The notes under the pieces are model-generated. The model made no database searches. It was given only the letters and a program-made list of their open reading frames with translations, and was not told the DNA's origin. Position numbers and translations under genes: made by a program. A stretch of DNA of 64,000 bases, taken from positions 682,001 to 746,000 of the forward strand of contig NZ_CP029985.1 in NCBI RefSeq assembly GCF_003355005.1, read 5' to 3'. Source of the DNA: Sphingomonas sp. FARSPH. GTDB lineage: Bacteria > Pseudomonadota > Alphaproteobacteria > Sphingomonadales > Sphingomonadaceae. This document shows, piece by piece, positions 34,856-42,652 of the stretch. Numbering within the stretch: the stretch's first letter is position 1; each line of letters opens with the position of its first letter.

Positions 34856-35314
34856 ATGTCAATCCTCAAGTCCTTGAAGCTGGCTGCCGCTGCGCCGGCT
34901 CTTCCCTCCAACACCGAATATGGCTTTCGCGCCAAGCTGTTGGGCTGGCTCGCCGAGCAGAAGGCGTTGGCGGAGGCGGAAATCACCGGCAAGCCGTTCA
35001 CCGCGACGCGGCGCGTAACGCGGACCAATGACGCCGGCGAAAAGGTTCGCGTCGAAGCGCCGCGCCATGTCCGCAAGGGGTGGTTCACCGACACCGCTGG
35101 CAAGATGTTCATGCAGGTCCGTTACGGTGCGAAGCCGATCGAACTCGTGAAGGGCATGAATGCGGTCGAGGTTCAGAATCTCGCGGCACTGCCCGCCGTG
35201 ATCGGGGCGATCAGCGATGCGGTGAATGCCGGTGAGCTGGATACCCAACTTCAGGCGGCGATCAGCGATCGGAAGGCGAACTTCAAGCCACGCGCGAAGA
35301 AGGCGGCTGCCTGA
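34856..35314 (+). CDS. Mobile-element accessory protein (DUF6641-like)
   Basis: A 152-residue basic soluble protein starting MSILKSLKLAAAAP, with AEAEITGKPFTATRRVTR (~39-56), WFTDTAGKMFMQVRYGAKPIEL (~76-97; the most conserved-looking part) and a Lys/Ala-rich tail. The start and the VRYGAKPIEL segment resemble the DUF6641 proteins of proteobacterial integrative elements; this naming is from memory. AGGAG lies before the ATG. It starts a tight three-gene run (stop/start contacts) with the DUF3768-like gene. Confidence 0.65.
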   Translation: MSILKSLKLAAAAPALPSNTEYGFRAKLLGWLAEQKALAEAEITGKPFTATRRVTRTNDAGEKVRVEAPRHVRKGWFTDTAGKMFMQVRYGAKPIELVKGMNAVEVQNLAALPAVIGAISDAVNAGELDTQLQAAISDRKANFKPRAKKAAA

Positions 35315-35652
35315 TGGCGACAATCATGGGGCGGGCGGAGATCGCCCGCCTCAACGATCACTTTCGCGGCACCGGAGAGGACGGATGGACCTTCCTCTCT
35401 GCCGGCGTCGCCGCCCTTCCGATTTCAACCAAGGATACGATCATCCGCGCGGTGCGGCTGTTTCGCGATTTTACGCCCGATAACGACCCTTGCGGCGAAC
35501 ATGATTGCGCGGCCCTAACCGTCGGGAGGCATCGGATTATCTGGAAGATCGACTATCACCTTCAGGCTAGGCGCCAGGGCGTCGATCCAGATGTTGCCGA
35601 TCCGCACAGCGTGCGGCGGATCATGACGATCATGTTGGCAGAGGAATATTGA
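35314..35652 (+). CDS. DUF3768-like mobile-element protein
   Basis: A 112-residue protein with the typical opening IARLNDHFRG (~9-18), then a block LSAGVAALPISTKDTIIRAVRLF and an end IWKIDYHLQARRQGVDPDVADP, matching my knowledge of DUF3768, a family found mostly on alphaproteobacterial plasmids and islands. Its function is unknown. Its ATG shares a base with the stop of the preceding gene, and its own stop overlaps the next start. Confidence 0.75.
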   Translation: MATIMGRAEIARLNDHFRGTGEDGWTFLSAGVAALPISTKDTIIRAVRLFRDFTPDNDPCGEHDCAALTVGRHRIIWKIDYHLQARRQGVDPDVADPHSVRRIMTIMLAEEY

Positions 35653-35831
35653 TGCGGCGCTACAACATCGCCGACCTGACCGATGACGACCTCCGCCGGC
35701 TGCGGATGCTGGTTCGGATGGAACGCGCCACGGCGCATGTCGTCGTCAGAACGGATTATGCTTGGCCGATCCCGATCCAGACCCGACCACGGCAGTGGCA
35801 AGAACCGGCGATCGGCGACGCGATCAACTGA
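35652..35831 (+). CDS. Small island protein, unknown function
   Basis: A 59-residue protein, MRRYNIADLTDDDLRRLRML at the start, predicted helical, followed by a Pro/Gln-rich end. ATG 35652 overlaps the stop of the DUF3768-like gene (TGATG), and GAGGAA lies seven bases upstream, which supports translation. No family recognised. Confidence 0.55.
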   Translation: MRRYNIADLTDDDLRRLRMLVRMERATAHVVVRTDYAWPIPIQTRPRQWQEPAIGDAIN

Positions 35832-35883
35832 TCTAGCGAAAGATTGGTCGATCGCGCTGACGGTAGCGCCTATGGTCAACGCC

Positions 35884-36420
35884 ATGGCGAGCATCGACAT
35901 TCACTCCGCGCATTCCACGCTACGCGAGCGGATCGTGGAGCATGTCTTCGTGGGCGAAGCCCTTCGCGCGCTCTGGCGGCACGGGATTACCGATGTCGAA
36001 GTCCTGCGGTCGGAGTTTGATGCTCACGGATACGACCTGGTGATGGGTCGGGGGCAAATCGTCAGGCATATTCAGTTCAAGACCGGCGTGAGGAACAGGC
36101 CGTCGCCCGTATCAGTCGGTAGCGCGCTCGCGGAAAAGCCGAGCGGTTGCGTGATCTGGATTTCTGTGACGCTCGGACTGGATATGGGACCATTCTGGTG
36201 GTTCGGCGGCAAGCCGGGTGAGCCACTTCCTGATCTTTCCGAATTCGCCAGTCCCAAGCGCATCGGCAGAAACAAGGAAGGCGAGCGGCCCCTGCGGGCA
36301 AACCATCGAAAAGTGCCTGCTCGATACTTCCGACGCATCGACACTATCGACGCCATGCTGGAGACGCTGTTCGGGCCGCTACCGACTGGGCAGGTGCCAG
36401 TCGTTGTCGAAAACGGCTAA
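35884..36420 (+). CDS. PD-(D/E)XK nuclease-like island protein
   Basis: A 178-residue protein. Near its start it carries VGEALRALWRHGITDVEVL (~23-41) and then FDAHGYDLVM (~45-54) followed by HIQFKTG (~62-68). This D-...-QxK pattern after an alpha helix is typical of PD-(D/E)XK nuclease folds such as mobile-element or Holliday-junction nucleases. The later part (WISVTLGLDMGPFWWFG) looks like a family-specific core. The start could be ATG 35872 or 35884. It converges with the DRLGR-repeat gene, tails overlapping by four bases. Substrate unknown. Confidence 0.55.
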   Translation: MASIDIHSAHSTLRERIVEHVFVGEALRALWRHGITDVEVLRSEFDAHGYDLVMGRGQIVRHIQFKTGVRNRPSPVSVGSALAEKPSGCVIWISVTLGLDMGPFWWFGGKPGEPLPDLSEFASPKRIGRNKEGERPLRANHRKVPARYFRRIDTIDAMLETLFGPLPTGQVPVVVENG

Positions 36421-36608
36421 GGCAGGATCAACGCGGATAACAGGTTGCCACGTCCCACGATGCGGCCAAGCCGATCGCGGGTCTGATCTTCGCGGGAGCT
36501 ATACCACCCGACAAGCCGGCCCAGCCGATCGCGACCTTCGATCCTATCTCCGCGACTATCCAACCAGCCCAGCGGGCGGCCAAGCCGATCTCGTAATTCC
36601 TGTCGCAT
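36417..36608 (-). CDS. Small DRLGR-repeat protein
   Basis: A 63-residue protein built of three imperfect units RDRLGRxxG at residues 6-14, 26-34 and 44-52, separated by GWLDSRGD- and GWYSSRED-type linkers. The same structure shows in the DNA as repeated GCCGATCGCG-type segments. A strong site, GGGAGG, lies six bases before ATG 36608, so it is probably translated. I recall similar tiny repeat proteins on mobile elements but no function for them. Confidence 0.6.
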   Translation of the reverse strand: MRQELRDRLGRPLGWLDSRGDRIEGRDRLGRLVGWYSSREDQTRDRLGRIVGRGNLLSALILP

Positions 36609-36772
36609 ACCGTGCCTCCCAACTGTCGAGGCTTTCCGATCGAACGCCAGACTGACAAAAGGTCAAGCTCCCCGGCTGCAGGGCCAATGCGCCCCGCTGA
36701 GGGACGAACGGCACCACGGGGCACATGGGACGCCCGGCGGTGCGAGTGGCCCTGCGTGACCCCTCGCAGGGG

Positions 36773-37525
36773 CTATGCGGTGCGACGGGAACGCCCTCGC
36801 TTCAACGCGGTGTCGAGCCGGGTAGCAGCGTCCCGCTTTTCACTCGCGGCGGCGGCGGCTTCCTCTTCCGATGCCGATATACGCATCGGTCGGTTCAGCA
36901 GCGCGTCTCGCAACGCATTTGCGTTCGTGCTGACCGTCGTGCCGTCCCGCAGGGTATAGGATGCGCCACCGGCCGCCAATTCGGGAAGAAAATTGAAAGT
37001 CCCGATTGTGTTGCCCTGATTGTCGAACTTGATGCCGGCGGCATTGCCCGCCATCAGCAACGTCAGGGTCCGGGTCGGAACGCCACCGATCATTTCGACA
37101 GGATCGCACCACACGACATCTACCACGTTGCGGATCGCCTCGCGCACCTTCAGCCGAGCGTCGCGCATCGCATCTGGATCACTTGGATCGTTGATCGCTT
37201 CGCGGACTTCCAGAACGCGCTGAAGGTGGACATTCGGCGGCAGATGGCCGCGTGCGGCCTGAAGCTCCTGCGCCACCTTGGCGCATTCCACTTCCAAGGC
37301 GCGTTGTTCCTGCTTCACGGCACGAAGCACATCGTCAAATTCGTCGCGATCTTCGTCATCGAACTGCGCCATTTTCCGCACGAGGCGCTTGGCCTCGGCC
37401 TTCTTGTTATCGATAGCCCGTTCGATCTCCGCCAGCCGGATCGCCAACGGGCCGGACAGGTCATCGCGTTGGAAGAAGCGACCATCGAGCGCGAGGTGGA
37501 GCATCGCATCGAGCGCCGCTTTCTC
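36773..37525 (-). pseudogene. C-terminal part of the large serine recombinase
   Basis: About 250 codons that continue the recombinase broken by IS66. From the insertion point it reads EKAALDAMLHLALDGRFFQ, then a long coiled coil (LAEIERAIDNKKAEAKRLV, EVECAKVAQEL) typical of the C-terminal domain of large serine integrases, and ends in an Arg-rich tail (TALKRGRSRRTA). An ATG at 37504 could start a fragment, but without the catalytic domain it cannot recombine DNA. Joined to the N-terminal part the protein would be 619 residues. Confidence 0.85.
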
Positions 37526-37533
37526 GAAAATGC
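37526..37533. repeat. IS66 target-site duplication, left copy (GAAAATGC)
   Basis: GAAAATGC directly precedes the left end of the IS and recurs at 39911-39918 directly after its right end. Eight bases is the usual IS66 duplication length. Confidence 0.92.
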
Positions 37534-37558
37534 GTAAGCGTCCGGTGACGGCGTCACC

Positions 37559-39043
37559 TCAAACGGGCCGGTAGTTCCACGGCAGCAGTTCAGCGACCCG
37601 GCGGGCCGGATGGTCTGCGATGCGTCTGATGGTGTCGGCCAGCCAGGCCTCGGGGTCGACGCCGTTGAGCCTGGCGGTTTCCACCAGGCTGTAGATGCTG
37701 GCGGCGCGGTGCCCGCCCTGGTCGGAGCCCGCGAATAGCCAGTTTTTGCGCCCGACGGCGATACCGCGCAGCGAGCGCTCGGCGGCATTGTTGTCGATCT
37801 CCAGGCGACCATCGTCGGCATAGCGGGTCAGCGCCTGCCAGCGGGCGAGCGCATAGCGGATGGCGACCGCAAGGTCGGAGCGCCGGGACAGCTTCGGTCC
37901 GGTCGCGTCGAGCCACTGGCGGAAGGCATCGAGCAGCGGTCCGGCCCTGGCCTGGCGCGCGTGCCGTCGCTCGTCAGGGAGCCGGCCACGCACATCCCGT
38001 TCGACGGCATAGAGGCCGGCGATATGGTCCAGTGCCTCGCGGGCCGTGGGGGAGCCGGTTGCGGCATGGACGTCGAAGAACTTGCGCCTGACATGCGCCC
38101 AGCAGGCCACCTCTGCGATGCGGTCGCCATAGAGGCGGTCGAACCCGGCATAGCCATCGGCGTGCAGATCGCCCCGGAACCGGGCAAGATGTCCGGCGGG
38201 TCGTTCGCCCTTGCGGTCGGGCGCGTAGTGGAACAGCACGGCGGGCGGAGCCTCGCCGCCAGCCCCGCGCTCGTCGCGTACATAGGTCCACAGCCTGCCC
38301 GTCCTGGTGCGACCGGCACCAGGGGCCAGTACCGGCACCGGCGTGTCGTCGGCATGGAGGGTCGCGCCGCCCATGACGTGGCGCTCGAGCGCGTCGACCA
38401 AGGGGCCGAGGAGCGCGGCCGAGCGCCCGACCCAGTCGGCGAGCGTGGAGCGGGCAAGGTCGACGCCCTGGCGAGCATAGATGCCCGACTGGCGGTAGAG
38501 CGGCAGATGGTTGGCGTATTTGGACACCAGCACATGGGCGAGCAGCCCCGCACCGGGTCGACCGCGCTCGATGGGCATGGACGGCAACGGCGCCTGCACT
38601 ATGCGCTCGCATGACCGGCAGCTGAGCCGCGGCCGGACGTGGCGCACGACCCGGAACGAGGCGGGCACATAGTCGAGCTGTTCCGTAACGTCCTCGCCCA
38701 TGCGCCGCATGGCACCACCGCAGTCGGGGCAGACGCACGGTGCCTCATGCACGACCTCGGTGCGGGGCAGATGATCGGGCAGCGGCTGTCGATACGGCCT
38801 GGCGGTCTCCCGTGTCCGGGTGACCACCGGCATCGCCGCAGTGGCGGCTTCCGCCTCGCGCTCTTCCAGCCCGAGTTCCAGCTGGTCAGCCTGGTGCGTC
38901 AGCTTCTCCGACGAACGGCCGAAGGCCATGCGCCGCAGCCGCGCGACCTGCATCCGCAACTGCTCCAGCTCGGCGCCGGCAGCAATGAGCATGGCCTTCA
39001 GAAGGGCGATATCGTCGGGCAGCGAGGCGGCATCGGGCGACAC
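37559..39043 (-). CDS. tnpC: IS66 transposase TnpC
   Basis: A 494-residue DDE transposase of the IS66 family. The N-terminal region has a leucine-zipper-like helix and the conserved LRRMAFGRSSEKL (~35-47); a zinc-finger part with CVCPDCGGAM and LSCRSCERIV follows; the catalytic core includes LHADDTPVPVL (first Asp), ADGYAGFDRLY and EIDNNAAERSLRGIAVGRKN, which carries the final Glu. The start is GTG at 39043. It is intact, so the element may still be active. Confidence 0.93.
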   Translation of the reverse strand: MSPDAASLPDDIALLKAMLIAAGAELEQLRMQVARLRRMAFGRSSEKLTHQADQLELGLEEREAEAATAAMPVVTRTRETARPYRQPLPDHLPRTEVVHEAPCVCPDCGGAMRRMGEDVTEQLDYVPASFRVVRHVRPRLSCRSCERIVQAPLPSMPIERGRPGAGLLAHVLVSKYANHLPLYRQSGIYARQGVDLARSTLADWVGRSAALLGPLVDALERHVMGGATLHADDTPVPVLAPGAGRTRTGRLWTYVRDERGAGGEAPPAVLFHYAPDRKGERPAGHLARFRGDLHADGYAGFDRLYGDRIAEVACWAHVRRKFFDVHAATGSPTAREALDHIAGLYAVERDVRGRLPDERRHARQARAGPLLDAFRQWLDATGPKLSRRSDLAVAIRYALARWQALTRYADDGRLEIDNNAAERSLRGIAVGRKNWLFAGSDQGGHRAASIYSLVETARLNGVDPEAWLADTIRRIADHPARRVAELLPWNYRPV

Positions 39044-39103
39044 GCCCGCTTATACCAGAACCCCCGTGCCGATACACGCGAAAGCCGCAGGAAACCGTAC
39101 TTT

Positions 39104-39451
39104 TTACCAGGCCAAGGTCGGCTGCGAGGACCGGATCGGATGCCGCCAGTCCACCCCTTCGAGCAGCATCGACAGCTGCGCCGGGGTCAGCACCGCGACG
39201 CCGTCCGCGGTCGCCGGCCAGGTGAACCGGCCCCGCTCCAGACGCTTGGCATGGAGCACGAGACCCTGACCATCCCACCACAGCAGCTTGACCAGATCGC
39301 CACGCTTGCCCCGGAAGGCGTACACCGCACCGCCAAACGGATCCTGGCGCAGCCGCTGCTGTACCAGCGCGGCCAGCCCGTCGAAGCCCTTGCGCATGTC
39401 CGTGACCCCGGCCGCCAGATACACCCGGACACCGCCCGGCGGCCCGATCAA
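39104..39451 (-). CDS. tnpB: IS66 accessory protein TnpB
   Basis: A 115-residue protein of the IS66 Orf2 family: GVRVYLAAGVTDMRKGFDGL (~6-25), FGGAVYAFRGKRGDLVKLLWW and LVLHAKRLERGRF. It is needed for IS66 transposition, but its biochemical role is not settled. The start is TTG at 39451, overlapping the tnpA stop (TTGA), as expected for translational coupling; a longer open frame upstream is spurious. Confidence 0.9.
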   Translation of the reverse strand: MIGPPGGVRVYLAAGVTDMRKGFDGLAALVQQRLRQDPFGGAVYAFRGKRGDLVKLLWWDGQGLVLHAKRLERGRFTWPATADGVAVLTPAQLSMLLEGVDWRHPIRSSQPTLAW

Positions 39452-39825
39452 GCAAACCCCGCCAGCACGGTCTTGAGCACCCGCGCGTCGATGGGAGGTG
39501 CCAGGCGGATGCGTTGCCCGGCCGGGCCGACCACTTCCACCACACCCGGTCCGAGCGGCTCCGAATGCGGCACCATGGGCGCGCCCGCCACCTCGACCGG
39601 AATGAATGCCGGCCCCGGCAACGGCAATGCTTCGCTCGCCACCCCGTCGCGCAGCAGCGTGCGTCGCCAGCGATACACCAGCGACGTGCACACCCGGTGT
39701 CGCCGCGCCACCTCCAGCACGCTGGCACCCGGCATCATCGCCTCCGACACGATCCGCGCCTTGTCATCTTCGCTGAACCGCCGGCGCGGTTCAGGCCCAA
39801 CCATCTCGATAATTCGCGTCGCCAT
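39448..39825 (-). CDS. tnpA: IS66 accessory protein TnpA (HTH)
   Basis: A 125-residue protein with a helix-turn-helix typical of IS3/IS66 OrfA: RRRFSEDDKARIVSEAMM, then ASVLEVARRHRVCTSLVYRWRR (~32-55). It likely binds the IS ends. ATG 39825 is chosen because the homology begins there; the open frame reaches 39876. Confidence 0.88.
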   Translation of the reverse strand: MATRIIEMVGPEPRRRFSEDDKARIVSEAMMPGASVLEVARRHRVCTSLVYRWRRTLLRDGVASEALPLPGPAFIPVEVAGAPMVPHSEPLGPGVVEVVGPAGQRIRLAPPIDARVLKTVLAGFA

Positions 39826-39910
39826 GATGCCGCACCGGTGTCTGCCACAGTGCCGAACCTGTGGCTTGCGCATCACCTCGTCAGCAAGGTGGAGAAGACC
39901 GGACGCTTAC

Positions 39911-39918
39911 GAAAATGC
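39911..39918. repeat. IS66 target-site duplication, right copy (GAAAATGC)
   Basis: An identical copy of 37526-37533, directly after the right terminal repeat GGACGCTTAC. Confidence 0.92.
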
Positions 39919-41017
39919 GGTGGTTGAAAAACTCGGGACGATCGCAGCCGGTATGACGGGCGGCGCTGTCGCATTGCAGGTAGCGATAGCGAGCATCGAC
40001 CTCGGCGCGGCTGCGCATGGTCATCAGCCCGCCGCAGTGTCGGCACCGCGCCAGGGTCGAAAACAGGTTGCGGGCGTAAGCCGCATAGCGGCCGGATCGG
40101 GTCTGCCAGCGTTTCGACGCGCTGGCTCTGGCCCGTGCGACGAGGTCGGCGTCAACGGCGCGCGGGAAAACATTCTCGATCCGCTCGCCGGTTTTCTTGC
40201 GTTTGCCGCTCTCCGTCATGCCGGCGGGATGATATTCGCCGTCGATAGCCGGATGCTTCAGCAGGATGCCGACATAACTCCAGCCCCAGCCTTTATTGGT
40301 CGTGGTGCTACGCGCCTTGCCCCAGCTTGGCACGCCTTGTTCATTCAGGCGCTTCGCGATGCCCCAATAGCCAATGCCATCGGCCGCCCATTCGTAAATC
40401 TGCTTCAGCACCGCCACGCGCTCGGGGATCAATTCGTATCCGCGGTAATCCTGATCCTTGTCGATCCGCTCGCCGACGACCCGAAGCCACGCCGGCGGCT
40501 TGGCCGACAGAACTTTGCCCTGTCGCGTGAGTTGCTGCTTTCGGCGCCAAGCATCGGCGACCAGTTCGCTTTTCTTCTCGCTCTCCTTGTGGCTGACCGT
40601 CGCATTCATGACGATCTCCATGATCCCCATGAGCGCCGTCGGCCCTTTCAGATAGGCATCATCGAAGATGCGTTCGCCATCGACGGTCGCGATCCTGATG
40701 CCCTTGTCGCACAGGTCCTCCATCCATCGCTGCGTCACCCGCGGTTCAAGACGGCTCAGTCGGTCAAGCTTGTGGATGACGAGTGTGGTGCCTGGCGCGA
40801 CATCACCGGCATCGACACGCTTGCGCCATTTGCCGAGATTGCCGACACTCAGGTGATGGCCCTTCCATGCCGACTGCCCGAGGTCCTCCACGACCTCCAC
40901 GACATTCCAGCCCTTCCGGCGGCAGAAGGCCTCGCACTCCTCAAGCTGCCGCTCTTTCGAGAAGCCCTTTTCCTGCCGCTTGGTTGAAAAGCGAATATAG
41001 ATAACGGCGTCGGGCAA
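39911..41017 (-). pseudogene. N-terminal part of the large serine recombinase (probable island integrase)
   Basis: 369 codons up to the IS66 insertion. The catalytic domain starts MPDAVIYIRFSTKRQEKG with the nucleophilic Ser in RFST (~11), then LVIHKLDRLSRLEPRV. A Recombinase domain follows (~170-280; AVLKQIYEWAADGIGYWGIAKRL), then a zinc ribbon with Cys325, Cys328, Cys349 and Cys358. The start is TTG at 41017 with GGAGG seven bases upstream. It lies 44 bp from the right att core, where integrases usually sit. The IS separates it from its coiled-coil domain, so the protein is truncated with IS-derived residues at its end. Confidence 0.88.
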
Positions 41018-41060
41018 GCCTATCCTCCGGCGATGACGCCTATGTTTCGGCCTTCTGTGT

Positions 41061-41095
41061 TACTTTTGGTTAAACGGTGCATATCTGGCAGCACC
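41061..41095. other. attR: right junction of the island
   Basis: The element half TACTTTTGGTTAAAC (41061-41075) precedes the core GGTGC (41076-41080), followed by the host half ATATCTGGCAGCACC. TACTTT mirrors AAAGTA at attL. Confidence 0.75.
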
Positions 41096-41295
41096 AGCGC
41101 GGTATCTTCCTGCCGATCGCGCGTCATCCTTTCTGCCGGTACGATTACACGCTGAAACCCGGCTGGCCGCTACACCGCTACGGCATCGAGCAGCAGGGCG
41201 AGATCGTCCGCCATGCCTTCCTTTTGCGCCACGGCGCGAGGGTGCCGGGTGCGCCGCCGCTGGCGCAATATGAGACGCTGCTGCCGTTCGGGTGA
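41081..41295 (+). pseudogene. C-terminal part of the split metallopeptidase-like gene
   Basis: Continues the frame broken at 23091: after GGTGC it reads IWQHQRGIF (second His of HExxH spans the junction), then ARHPFCRYDYTLKPGWPLHRYG, IEQQGEIVRHAFLLRHGARV and PGAPPLAQYETLLPFG. Each segment matches the island homologue. An ATG-less start at GTG 41077 could in principle give a 72-residue peptide, but it would lack the N-terminal half and the first His-Glu of the zinc motif. Confidence 0.9.
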
Positions 41296-41353
41296 AACCT
41301 ACCCGTCATGGCTTCGCTACGCTCGCAATGACGAAGAAAAGATGCTGCCGCGC

Positions 41354-42586
41354 CTACAGCGCGCCGAGATCGATCGGTGTGTGCCGATCGAGCCAGTTCG
41401 GTGCTTCGGGCATCGGATATTTGAGCCCCGTGGCGCAGTTGAACAGCACGACGCGCTCGTCCGCGTCGACCTCGCCGGTGCGCAGCGCCTCGCGATAAGC
41501 GGCGAGCGTCGCGCCGCCTTCGGGGCAGAGCAAGAGGCCGTCCTGCTTCGCGCAATCGTCGACCGCCTTCAGGATGGCGGGATCGCCGACGCCGAGCGCC
41601 TTGCCGCCGCTCGCCCGCACCGCGCGCAGGATCAGGAAATCGCCGACCGCTTTGGGTACGCGGATGCCGGCGGCGACGGTGTGCGCATCCTCCCACCGCT
41701 CGGCATGCTCCTCGCCCGCCTCGAACGCGCGGACGATCGGCGCGCATCCCGACGCCTGCACCGCGTACATGCGCGGCCGCTCGGGGCCGATCCAGCCGAG
41801 CGCCTCGAGCTCGTCGAACGCCTTCCACATGCCGATGAGCCCCGTGCCGCCGCCGGTCGGATAGAAGATCGCATCCGGCAGCGTCCAGCCGAGCTGCGCG
41901 GCGAGTTCGAGGCCCATCGTCTTCTTGCCCTCGATCCGATAGGGCTCCTTCAGCGTCGACAGGTCGAACCAGCGGCCCTCCGCGGCGCCGCGGCCAACGA
42001 TCGCGCCGCAATCGTCGATCAGGCCGTTGACGCGGTAGACGCGCGCGCCCTGCAGCGCGATCTCGCGCACGTTCACCTCGGGCGTGTCCTCCGGGCAGAA
42101 GACGATCGTCTCGATTCCGACACGGGCGGCATAGGCCGCGAGCGCGGCGCCGGCGTTGCCGTTGGTTGGCATCGCGATGCGCGTGACGCCCAGTTCCTTC
42201 GCCATCGCCACCGCCATGACGAGCCCGCGCGCCTTGAAGCTGCCCGTCGGCAGGCGGCCTTCGTCCTTGACCAGCACCGTGCCGCTGCCAGCGCTCTTCG
42301 GGATCGGGACCAGCGGCGTCTCGATCTCTCCCAGGCTGACGACGTTGCGGGTGTGGCGAACGGGAAGCAGCTCGCGCCAGCGCCACAGGTCGCTCGGCCG
42401 CGTTTCCAGCAGGCGCTTGGGCAGGTTGGCGCGCACCGCATCGAGATCGTAGCGCACGAGCAACGGTCGCCCGACGCGCGACAGGCCGTGCAGCGTGTCC
42501 GCATCGTAACGCTCGCCGGTCATCGAACATTCGAGATGCGTGACGAAGGTCGGGCGATCGGTGGTGAGGTTGGGGTTCATGGACAT
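41354..42586 (-). CDS. thrC: Threonine synthase-like PLP enzyme
   Basis: A 410-residue fold-type II PLP enzyme. The PLP Lys is in RLPTGSFKARG (~111-121), followed by MPTNGNAGAALAAYA (~139-153), and a phosphate/PLP-binding loop PTGGGTGLIGMW (~241-252). The N-terminus has LECSMTGERYDADTLHGLS, a Cys-containing pattern of archaeal-type threonine synthases. It would convert O-phosphohomoserine to threonine, but cysteate synthase or diaminopropionate-type relatives look similar. It converges with the split host gene; the gap holds only short sequence. Confidence 0.85.
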   Translation of the reverse strand: MSMNPNLTTDRPTFVTHLECSMTGERYDADTLHGLSRVGRPLLVRYDLDAVRANLPKRLLETRPSDLWRWRELLPVRHTRNVVSLGEIETPLVPIPKSAGSGTVLVKDEGRLPTGSFKARGLVMAVAMAKELGVTRIAMPTNGNAGAALAAYAARVGIETIVFCPEDTPEVNVREIALQGARVYRVNGLIDDCGAIVGRGAAEGRWFDLSTLKEPYRIEGKKTMGLELAAQLGWTLPDAIFYPTGGGTGLIGMWKAFDELEALGWIGPERPRMYAVQASGCAPIVRAFEAGEEHAERWEDAHTVAAGIRVPKAVGDFLILRAVRASGGKALGVGDPAILKAVDDCAKQDGLLLCPEGGATLAAYREALRTGEVDADERVVLFNCATGLKYPMPEAPNWLDRHTPIDLGAL

Positions 42587-42618
42587 TGTCCTAGCCTTGC
42601 CAACGGGCTGGCGTCCAC

Positions 42619-42650
42619 TTGAATGGGACTCTGATCGTAGTTACAATCAG
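42619..42650 (+). promoter_or_regulatory. brnTA promoter with overlapping operator
   Basis: A -35 TTGAAT (42619-42624), 17-bp spacer and -10 TACAAT (42642-42647) give a near-ideal promoter. The dyad CTGATCGTAGTTACAATCAG (42631-42650; 16 of 20 positions symmetric) covers the -10 and ends two bases before brnT, a fitting site for BrnA autorepression. Confidence 0.65.
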
Positions 42651-42652
42651 AT

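Larger units (their letters stand above)
37534..39910 (-). mobile_element. IS66-family insertion sequence, complete
   Basis: A 2,377-bp element with 13-bp perfect terminal inverted repeats GTAAGCGTCCGGT at both ends, flanked by identical 8-bp duplications, with intact tnpA, tnpB and tnpC. The perfect duplication implies a recent single insertion. It lies in the large serine recombinase gene, between its zinc ribbon and coiled coil, in the same transcriptional direction. Confidence 0.95.
23087..41080. mobile_element. Integrated genomic island (~18 kb) in an HExxH gene
   Basis: The boundaries are direct copies of GGTGC at 23087-23091 and 41076-41080; one unit is 17,989 bp. The island splits a host gene whose frame is restored exactly on excision. 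Contents in order are an intact homologue of the target gene, a 555-aa protein with a TGT/DpdA-like protein, a small serine resolvase, a type III-like methyltransferase/restriction pair, an HUH Rep-like protein, small accessory proteins, a PD-(D/E)XK-like protein, and a large serine recombinase broken by IS66. Gene order and composition differ from the backbone. No conjugation genes are visible, so it is a genomic island or IME-like element rather than an ICE. Confidence 0.9.

Noticed and set aside
41077..41295. A stand-alone 72-residue gene after the island
   Set aside because: It is the C-terminal half of the gene at 22848; the reading frame and similarity join exactly at GGTGC.
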